Assembly: GCA_964016885.1 (NCBI GenBank)
Contig: OZ024742.1
Span: forward strand, 123,476,828 to 123,540,827
Origin: Eledone cirrhosa
Lineage: Eukaryota > Mollusca > Cephalopoda > Octopoda > Eledonidae
DNA length: 64,000 nt
Reading direction: 5' to 3'
Of this stretch, positions 56,578 to 64,000 are shown piece after piece (the stretch's first letter is position 1; each line of letters opens with the position of its first letter). A program made the position numbers and the translations under genes. Under the pieces are notes generated by a model that was not told the DNA's origin, made no database searches, and saw only the letters and a program-made list of their open reading frames with translations.

Positions 56578-56761
56578 CGGTGGATTGGCAGTATTGGTAG
56601 AGGGTCGGACGCCATGCTTTGATGCATAGAGTTACGGCCCTTGCTATTCTGAGTTCAAATCCCGCCGAGGTTAACTTTGCCTTTCATCCTTACGGGGTCG
56701 ATAAAATAAAGTACCAGTAATGTACTGGGTAATTTCTGGCCTTGTGCCAATAGTAGAAACA
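56578..56761 (+). mobile_element. S1 SINE, full length, 17-bp TSD
   Basis: Head CGGTGGATTGGCAGTATTGG, AGAGGGTCGGACGCCATGC, GATGCATAGAGTTACGGCCC, B box GTTCAAATCCCGCC, unbroken body, GTAGAAACAATTAT. A direct repeat starting ATTATTGTAAAAAAAAG occupies 56561-56577 and 56762-56778 exactly. With 4932 it is one of the best candidates for a recent insertion. Confidence 0.95.
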
Positions 56762-57257
56762 ATTATTGTAAAAAAAAGAATTGAAGAAACTTAGGATTTT
56801 TGAAAGTTATAAGCATCCTTTTTATTCAAATATTTACTACAAGTGGTAGACATAAAATTAAATGAACTAAAAGGGAAATGTTTGATTCATTGAAAAGCAA
56901 TACAACTAGTATTTTGAAGAAGTGTATTCTAAATTATCAGCACTTGAGTTTTGTTTCCATTTTCTTTTAGTCTTCATTTTTTTTATTAAGTAGACATAGC
57001 AATATGAATTCAATATATCATTATGTTAGATATAAGCAGGTTTACAAGCACTAGTTGCATACTTTAGTATCTGGCTTGTACTTATGTTTAGTAATTTCAA
57101 AGCACTACAAATATGAAATGTTAGGTGAATTTTGCAGTTAACAGAAAAATGTCAAATGAATCACAATTACAGTTTATCCTGGAAAAGGACCACTGTGATG
57201 TTGACTCTATTCATAGATTGAATATCAAATGTCTTGATGTGAATATATTATTAATAA

Positions 57258-57356
57258 TAGTTGTTTCTACTTTTGGTACAAGGCCAGCAATGACCCAGTA
57301 CATTACTGGTACTTTATTTTATCAACCCCGTAAGGATGAAAGGCAAAGATAACCTC
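57258..57356 (-). mobile_element. S1 SINE, 5'-truncated
   Basis: AGTTGTTTCTACTTTTGGTAC, AAGGCCAGCAATGACCC, TTTATCAACCCCGTAAGG and AAAGGCAAAGATAACCTC. Homology ends just downstream of the B-box position. Confidence 0.88.
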
Positions 57357-57474
57357 AGTACATGAAAATAGTTTCTGAAATATGAAATAACTCATCTTTT
57401 TAACAGGAATATATCATTAGATCAACAATTATATAAAATGACTCTACATCTCATGCCTCTTATATAGGTTTGTG

Positions 57475-57587
57475 TTTTATCCTCACATGTTCAATAAAAT
57501 AAAGTACCAGTAATGCACTGGAGTTGATTAAATCAACTTTCCTTTCCCAAAAAATTGTTTGCCTTGTGCCTAAGTCAGAAACCATTA
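57475..57587 (+). mobile_element. S1b SINE, 5'-truncated
   Basis: TTTATCCTCACATGTTCAATAAAATAAAG, GTACCAGTAATGCACTGG, AGTTGATTAAATCAACTTTCC, TTTGCCTTGTGCCTAAGTCAG and AAACCATTATTGTTATTATT. Long-body subfamily; its ATT-rich tail runs into a (TTA)n stretch. Confidence 0.85.
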
Positions 57588-58104
57588 TTGTTATTATTAT
57601 TAGTTTATTACTACAATGTGGGAGTAGTTTATCAATTATGTATATCAAATATCCAATGGCAAATACCGTGTTTTGTTTCTGTCTTACACACTTTTCAACA
57701 GAAAGGCATGTACAGGCCTATTTCCCATTTATATCTGAAACGATCAAACCTTATAATGATATGACACTACTATTAATGTAGATATATATTTAGTTTAGAC
57801 TTTCACTCTTCAAAGATCAAATCTCACTGGGAATGATTTAGACTATATATTTTGGAGTCAGTAAGTCACTACAAAAAAATCAATTATGATCACTACTTCT
57901 ATTAAAAAAGGCATTAGAAAATGATCTGATAGAAGTTTTGTGTAAATGCCTGATGGGTTCATGATGAGAAGGTACAATGTTATTATTGGTAAATTTATGT
58001 TCCTAGTTCGCCACATGGATTTTTATATCCTTGATTATTTGCACTCTTTAGTTGTATCTCAAAACAAACAATAGTTTATATCATATAAACCATGTTCTTT
58101 GCCC
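57588..58104. other. Unassigned AT-rich DNA
   Basis: Nothing recognised. Confidence 0.5.
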
Positions 58105-58335
58105 ATTTATTGCTGTGAGGATGCTGGGGCAGAGTCATTATGCACCCATTCCAGAGGATCTTATCAGAATCAATCATCACCATTTCATTCAGCTGCATCC
58201 CCAAATGAGGCCAACTGATGTTATGATTGTTATCCAAATATTTTGCTTAGGGTCTACCTCTGGGACTCCTGCTGGTTGACATTACCTGTAAATTCTGGCT
58301 TGGGATTCCTTGCTTAGACATTCTAACCATCATGA
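58105..58335 (-). mobile_element. LINE B 3' end, diverged
   Basis: TGGGGCAGAGTCATTATGC, CAGAGGATCTTATCAGAATC, TTCAGCTGCATCCCCAAATG, AGGCCAACTGATGTTATG, GTTATCCAAATATTTTGC, TTAGGGTCTACCTCTGGGAC and CTTGGGATTCCTTGC keep the LINE B order in reverse. The (TTC)n end is not preserved. Confidence 0.75.
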
Positions 58336-59034
58336 ATTATGTATTATTTTTAACATATAATCTAACATCAATTATATAAGTTTGGTTTTCTGAATAAGAA
58401 CTTTTATTTGGTTGTTGTTGATAATTACTTTTACTTGCAACTTTACATCTTCTTAGATGTTCTACGTTTTCTGTAGACTATCTTCATCTACATATAGAAT
58501 GTGCATTATTATGCATTCTTCAAGGCTCTGACCAGAATATTTGACCTCACTAACATTTCATTTCATGTAGCTTGTCTTTTAAAGAATTGCTTTTGGTTTG
58601 GACTGTTGATTTGGTTTGGACTCTTGAAACTACATTATCTACTTAGGATAACAATTTGATCTTTTTCGATTATGTTACTGAAATTGTAATTCCCAATTTA
58701 TTATTATTATTATTATTGTTTTTCCTTTTCCTTCAATTTTGTTTCCATTTCTTACTGAGCGTCTACCCTATACCTATGGCAGAGAAACTCACTACATACA
58801 TTGATAAGTCACAAAATAAACACCAGATTGTTCATGTCACGTACTTTATACAGTTACAAGTATATCATTTCTCTGTTTAAGATCACCTTTATAACAGAAT
58901 GATATTCAATCATAAGAGAGTGCTCAATTATTTCTAACTTACATAATTATGGAATATAATCTAATAAAGTTATGTAAAAAAACATTACAATGATGATTAT
59001 CTTTCTCAAAATGAGTGTGCCCTTCTCAATAAAT
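58336..59034. other. AT-rich DNA with short (TTA)n
   Basis: A (TTA)n run lies at about 58700-58716. TTGGTTTGGACT is repeated at 58593 and 58613. No gene or element recognised. Confidence 0.5.
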
Positions 59035-59480
59035 GTGCCATACCAGTTAAAATAAGTTTTTGCACTTCTTGTAGTTATGGTAAGCCAGGAATCATCCTAA
59101 AATAATTTCCTATTCTTTTTTTAATCATTATTACTGCCCCTACAATCACTAGTATTGTAACCATCTTGAGATGCCACATTCTTCGAATTTCAATCAACAA
59201 ATCTTTATATTTTCTGAGCTTGTCAAATTCTTTTGCTGAAATATTATGATCACATGGGATGCTCATATCAATCAATAATCATTCTTTGTTATTTTGGTGG
59301 TTTACAATAATATCTGGGATGTTAGTTTTGATGGTTCTGCCTCAGGGAGAAATTGTTACTTTCTGAGTTGTTGCTGATTTTGATCTTTTGGTCTCTTCAT
59401 CTTTGCCACCCTCTCCTCTTTCTTGTTCTTGTTTTTCTATTCATATAGTTGATGGATTGACAAGTTTTGGTTGCTGGCTC
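59035..59480 (-). pseudogene. Retroelement ORF C-terminus with PD-D-like core
   Basis: On the minus strand, IKTNIPDIIV then NHQNNKE, a stop, and LLIDMSIPCDHNISAKEF, KYKDLLIEIRRMWHLK, MVTILVIVGAVIMIKKR. I recognise this as the C-terminal block of a widespread metazoan retroelement protein (PDIV...K...LIDV.IP.D...KE..K..KY..L..E...MW...PIVVGALG). PD-x(about 14)-D fits a PD-(D/E)xK nuclease fold, but that is inference. One in-frame stop before LLID, and upstream frames are disrupted. Not the same family as the 33500 element by motif order. Confidence 0.65.
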
Positions 59481-59764
59481 TTCTACTACTATGTGTAGTG
59501 GTATGGATGGCTTGAAATCTGTGATGCCATTTTGAATTTTTCAAAGAGTTAAAGAAAAAATAAACTTTGGAACAGACCTCAAGACTGCCCCACAAGGGAA
59601 GGTGTATGTGACCTCTATGGTGCTTGCCTGGTTATTTTCAGAAATTGATGAATGTGTTTGGCTAACCGCGGTTGGTGTAACTGTGCAAAATTGGACAAAA
59701 ACTACCCTCAAAAGAATCAGCGTGTTATTATTATTATTATTATTGGTATTACTATTATTATTAA

Positions 59765-59895
59765 TGGAAATGCTTTATGATCTGAGTTCAAATCCCACCG
59801 AGGTTAACTTTGCCTTTCATCCATACGGGGTTGATAAAATAAAGTACCAGTAATGTACTGGGTAATTGCTGGCTTTGTGCCAAAAGTAGAAACAA
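59765..59895 (+). mobile_element. S1 SINE, 5'-truncated
   Basis: Starts GGAAATGCTTTATGATCTGAG, then B box GTTCAAATCCCACC, body and GAAACAATTATTATTATTA. It is flanked on both sides by (TTA)n (59724-59763 and 59888-59908), so the TSD lies in the microsatellite and cannot be delimited. Confidence 0.9.
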
Positions 59896-61369
59896 TTATT
59901 ATTATTATTATCATAATCTCTGCATGTTTTTGGCATAACTGAGAACACTCCTGTGACTTAGGTATATCGAAATGTTATGATTTTAGATCGATTTAACACC
60001 CTTTAGCATTTCTGTCTCTTTGTTTTGTAATCTTCTTTTCACTGATTGCCCCTTGGACCAATGAACGAGGAATATTTTGATTGTTATTTTTATTATTATC
60101 AACATTATTAGTATTTTTATTGTCGATATTATTTTTGTAAGCCATAAACATGGTATCTTGTTTCCTAGGAGAACCACTTTCTTTAGAATATTAAGATTGT
60201 ATTTATGGAAATCTTATACTACAGTTTACCATTAGCTTGATTGTAGGCTGGTCATTTGACAGCTACACATCACTTTAGTGAGCGACCCTTTACTATTTTC
60301 CGACTGAAATATGTTTTATAGACTGGTAGCAGACATTGTTATAATGCATGAAACCAAGCAGTAGGTCAGCAATAGTGGCTTTGCTGACGTATCTTCTACT
60401 AAATTACTTTCAACATAACAAAATAATTTGTTTTCAACATTTATTTTATCGTTGCTTAAATTGATGAAGATGGCCTTAGAAACACTTTCTTTCCTAGAAA
60501 TAAAACAGTGGAAAACGATATAGAAATTTTGAGATAAGTTAGTAAAATAGGAGATGGAGGAAGTTTTATTGAGTTTGTGATTCTGTCACTGCTACTGATG
60601 CTTGTAGCGCTAGTAATACTGATAATTGTTTAAATAAGATTTATATTTTAAATAATAATTGTATGGAGATAATTGGTTGATTTGATGTCTATCTTTTTTC
60701 TTTCTCCATCTGGTTTCAAATGTTTCTATATAGTTATTTATTACTGAGTGAATGAAATCATGTTAATGCATTTTTAAATGGAATATTACAAGTCATATAT
60801 GTAAATATTTGTGCTCGGAGATAATCAAAGAGTGCTCCAATCAAAATGGACTACTGTTGACTTCGAAAATGAGTTTAATTATTGAGTCAACGGAACGACC
60901 TTGTTAAATTTACATGTAGGTAGCTGATTATTCCACAGACCTATATACACTTCACTTAAGGTAATTTTGAAGGAGAGTCAACATGTCATGCTATATGGGT
61001 AAGGTTGGTTATTTGAATTTTAGTCACAATTCATTTGTCACAGTTTATGTTTACCCAATTTAATTCACAAGGCTTCAGTTTATCCGCGGTTATAGCAAAA
61101 TGAAAAACAAAAAAAACATGTTAAAAGGCCACACAGTGAGCCTCAATCTAGAACCTCATAATTGGTCATGCTGCATCTCCTATCAAAATATACATGATGG
61201 GCATAATAAATCTGAATAATCATAAATCTTAATGTGTTTAATATCCACTAGGAGGAAATTGTTGAATTGTCATACGGATTGTAATGTAGTATTTGTAACT
61301 ATTTTAATCATAGTTACGTTCAAAAGCTGAGGTAATTAGTGGATGGAGTTTTTTCTGTATTTACTAGTC
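59896..61369. other. Unassigned AT-rich DNA
   Basis: TTTAACACCCTTTAGCATTTC at 59992-60012 resembles a single piggyBac-like MITE end with a 2-base insertion, but no matching second end was found. The rest is unrecognised. Confidence 0.45.
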
Positions 61370-61654
61370 TAAAAGGTCTGTCGGCATCGAGTCTGAAGGC
61401 TCATCAGGCTGGTATTATCCCAGTTTTAGTGGCGTGGAACGAATGAGAATACAAGGCTCCCTCTTGGAAAACGCCAGTTCATCGAAGTGTTAACCCCCAG
61501 CTATTGCTGGTACTTATCTTTAGCTGAGTATAATAGAGCAACATAAAATGAAGTGTTTTGCTCAAGAGCACAACACACAACCCAATCCAGGAATCAAACG
61601 CACAACAATATGATCGTAAGTTCAGCAACCTTACCACTAGGCTACGCAACTCCA
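61370..61654 (-). mobile_element. S2 SINE, full length
   Basis: The complement starts GGAGTTGCGTAGCCTAGTGG, then a B-box-like GCGTTTGATTCCTGG, AGCAAAACACTTCATTTTATG, GTACCAGCAATAGCTGGGGG, TTAACACTTCGATGAACTGG, TACCAGCCTGATGAGCC and ends TCGATGCCGACAGACC. Best-preserved S2 copy in the window. TACTAGT/TATTAGT beside the ends is only a weak TSD. Confidence 0.9.
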
Positions 61655-62079
61655 CTATTAGTTTTGTCACTAAAAAGATTACTGCTGATTAAATAGATAT
61701 GAGTGAAGCTATGTCGATAATCAATTCAATTCTAAATACACCCCTGCCTTTTTATTATATATGAAATTTGTCAATACTATTTGATACATGTGGTTCTCTG
61801 AAATGTTTAATTGCATGAATTGTCAAGTGAGTGAAATTTATTGATTTCTTATAAGCCCATAAGTATATTAATTAGTTAATTTAGTACAAATATACATTTA
61901 TAACGCGTAGTTAATAATTGTATTTAAGCAAATTGTATTTATGCAAACGGACAAACAAAAAAAGAGAATCTTTCAACATCACTCGTTGCATTTTTGTGTA
62001 TGTGGTAGAACACATCATATCAAACTTCCTGAATTAATTTTACACGTGATCTAAGCTTCACAGCAAGTTAATATCACCA

Positions 62080-62320
62080 TCATCGTTTCCTTGCTCACAA
62101 AGGCTGGACGTGTTTTCACAAACCAGTCAGTATTCAAGCGGGCCACGTATATGATACAGAGCTCTATCGAATGCAATTTATCTTGACACTAAGCTAGAGA
62201 AGTTGTCATGCCTTTAAGACAGTTGAAGTGTCCCCCGATACTTTGTTTTGTAAGTCTTCTATGTCTAGAGGATCTTCCTATTATCGACTACAATCAGAGA
62301 GTAGTAGGTGCGTTTATCGT
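62080..62320 (-). mobile_element. LINE A 3' tail, diverged
   Basis: ATCACCATCATCGTTTCC, TTGCTCACAAAGGCTGGACG, AGTTGTCATGCCTTTAAGAC, TTGTAAGTCTTCTATGTC and AGGATCTTCCTATTATCGAC. The (CAT)n end and GGCTGGACG match; the interior is only roughly similar. Confidence 0.55.
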
Positions 62321-63181
62321 GCATGTTGCATGTATACGTGTTAATTAACTTCATAACAGTAGAGAATATCCATTAATGATGACCGAGTCTTAATTTTGCG
62401 TGGTCGATATAATCACATATATGGAAAGGGAACATCTTCCCCACAAGGGTATGCTTGCGCCTACATATATATGTGTTGTATATTAGCTTGCAAGTGGAGA
62501 GTAATAAACATGTATGGTGAGTATATGTAGTAGTTATAGGTTATTATTTGTCCAAGATTTAAAATGTTAAGCCAAAGAAAGTAATAAATCTGAAGATAAT
62601 GACCGATTGCTCTTCGGTCATTATGTGTATTGACAAATATATGTATATACATGGTATAATAAATCTTGTAATTCTAAATTGTCATATTTTCCTCTGACAT
62701 GATAACAAAAGAAAAAGGTAGAATTCATTTCAGCTTGAGCCTGGCATACAATCAGCAATTTTTCTTACAGTTTACTAAGGATTTCAAGCTATCTTTATCA
62801 ATTCCAAGAAACTCGTGAAATATACGCAACAAAAACGCGCCCGAAGTAAAAAAGTATATTACATTTTCATAGTTGCATCGTAAGTTGGCACACCACCGTT
62901 TGTAAATAATTGAAGATGTTCATATCTGACAAAAGATGTTTTTGTAAGATATGTCTTCAAACAATGACTTTAACTCTTCATGCGATTTAAAGCAAATAGT
63001 GGAATAGAAGGAATGCGTATAAAGAAATCAAATAACCCTCTCTTCTCTCTCTCTCACATATACATACACACACATACTGACGACACCAAAAGCATTGGTA
63101 TTCATATTACTGGAAACCAGAGTTGGTAAATATTCCTTAACACGTTTATTACAAAAAATGTTATATTACTGCAGTAATATA
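62321..63181. other. Unassigned DNA
   Basis: Short TC and CA runs near 63040-63075. No gene or element recognised. Confidence 0.45.
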
Positions 63182-63300
63182 TTTACACAGAAAGGAAGGA
63201 ACTCAGTGACACCTTAGGTATGTGTCTTCTAGTATAGCCTCGAATTGACAAATGACTTGTGATTGAAATATGGTATGCGTATACTGTATCAAACCTTGTT
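63182..63300 (+). mobile_element. S3 SINE fragment, head lost
   Basis: CAGTGACACCTTAGGTATG, TGTCTTCTAGTATAGCCTCG, AATTGACAAATGACTTGTG and ATTGAAATATGG match the S3 body (GGCACCTTGGGCAAG, TGTCTTCTACTATAGCCTCG, GACCAAAGCCTTGTG). The tRNA head is missing and the TA tail is not attached. Confidence 0.7.
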
Positions 63301-63540
63301 GCATAAACTATAGTTACTGTGCCTTTTAGTATCGATGTGCTGTTACTCGTTCCCCACCTCCAGCTTTGTCGCTTCAGCCACAAACATGGGCTCCGCTGCC
63401 TGCAATATAGAGAAGAGGAAGATAGATAAATACCGGGAACAGACCGAGTGCGTCCTCTTTGTACCCGCGGAACACTTTCGTGAAAACTAGCGGTGTATTT
63501 GGATTAAGATGTATATAATATAAGTATACACATGTTCGTA

Positions 63541-63571
<31 letters not shown>

Positions 63572-63580
63572 ATATATATA
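63541..63580. repeat. (AT)n microsatellite with phase shift
   Basis: Two (AT)10-like runs meeting at a TT step (63560-63561), giving a self-complementary tract. Confidence 0.95.
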
Positions 63581-63699
63581 CATACTTAATATATTTGTAA
63601 TGTATATGAAAACATACAATGTTTCTATACAATGAGTTTATAGGTTACCTTGCTGCCGAAGAAAAATGTTTTTTCGTAACGAAATATTTTTTTTTCTCT

Positions 63700-64000
63700 A
63701 TTCTATATCACAGAATTGCCAATATGTTCTGAGAATGTCTGACAGCACTGTTTCAAGATTTGTTAATCTTTCATCAGTGACACTCCCTCAAAACATACTG
63801 CATGTAGCTCCCTCACCCACAGCGGACACGCCGACCCCTAGTTACACAGGGCTGAGCTCCTTGCACAATTCAGGTCTGATGGATCTGCTGACTACCTTAG
63901 CAGCTTGCCTCCGTAAGACTTACCCACAGTGATAGGGCGTATGCCACCCTTTTTCTTCCTGAGAGGGGTCAGTTATTTTAGAAAACCAAGTAGATTGATA
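63700..64000 (-). pseudogene. Non-LTR reverse transcriptase fragment (same family as 33500)
   Basis: The minus strand from 63975 to 63900 reads LTPLRKKKGGIRPITVG then KLLR and a stop. This is the same GGIRPIAVG block as at 34372-34420, with RP intact here (CP there). Downstream, in shifted frames to about 63770, short stretches resemble the next RT segment but with stops. The element continues beyond the window on the N-terminal side. The 88-codon plus-strand frame at 63666-63932 is its antisense shadow. Confidence 0.7.

Noticed and set aside
59992..60012. Third piggyBac-like MITE (TTTAACACCCTTTAGCATTTC)
   Set aside because: Only one end is present, the TTAA-CCC junction is broken by two extra bases, and no partner end was found within 1.5 kb.
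63666..63932. 88-codon plus-strand frame near the window end
   Set aside because: Antisense to the GGIRPITVG-bearing RT fragment on the minus strand.

Overview
This is animal nuclear DNA that is AT-rich and packed with repeats. The best fit is a coleoid cephalopod, probably an octopus. The main reason is at least 20 copies or fragments of a tRNA-derived SINE (called S1 here). It has a B-box-like GTTCAAATCC and a conserved body reading AACTTTGCCTTTCATCC, then GGGTCGATAAAATAAAGTACC, then GGCCTTGTGCC, and it ends in GAAACAATTAT. From memory this matches the octopus/squid tRNA-SINE (Ceph-SINE) type; no search was possible. I found no host protein-coding gene, rRNA, functional tRNA gene, CRISPR array or prokaryotic operon. 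Every open frame is short, and all those I can interpret belong to decayed retroelements.

Layout. 0-9 kb: scattered S1 SINEs, including one at 4.9 kb with a 20-bp target-site duplication (TSD), an unidentified 175-bp direct duplication (3.85 and 4.14 kb), and unique DNA. 9.8-10.2 kb: a Penelope-like GIY-YIG endonuclease remnant. 10.6-14.4 kb: microsatellites, the best-preserved retroelement in the window (RTE-like 'LINE A', about 175 open codons plus a complete 3' end), a second LINE A tail abutting it tail-to-tail, and two inverted piggyBac-like MITEs. 16.6-17.3 kb: a second LINE family ('LINE B'). 19.6-24 kb: a SINE cluster with a tandem S1 dimer, then nested LINE tails. 27-33 kb: LINE A fragments. 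33.5-34.9 kb: a minus-strand pseudogene of a non-LTR reverse transcriptase with a possible restriction-like endonuclease. 35.2-36.1 kb: a candidate non-autonomous Helitron. 37-41 kb: SINEs (one carrying a LINE A tail) and tandem repeats. 41-60 kb: sparse unique AT-rich DNA with S1 insertions, LINE B tails, MITEs, a nested SINE and another retroelement ORF remnant at 59 kb. 61-64 kb: SINE remnants, then a second copy of the 34-kb reverse transcriptase running off the window end.

The elements relate to one another more than to any host gene. LINE A 3' sequence is found as solo tails, as the tail of a tRNA-headed SINE (38.9-39.3 kb), and as a variable-number ~47-bp tandem unit. S1 copies with readable TSDs all sit at targets starting ATTAT, the same bases that end the SINE. 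Several S1 copies are 5'-truncated yet have perfect TSDs. These are the most informative observations. I saw nothing that amounts to a new cellular system.
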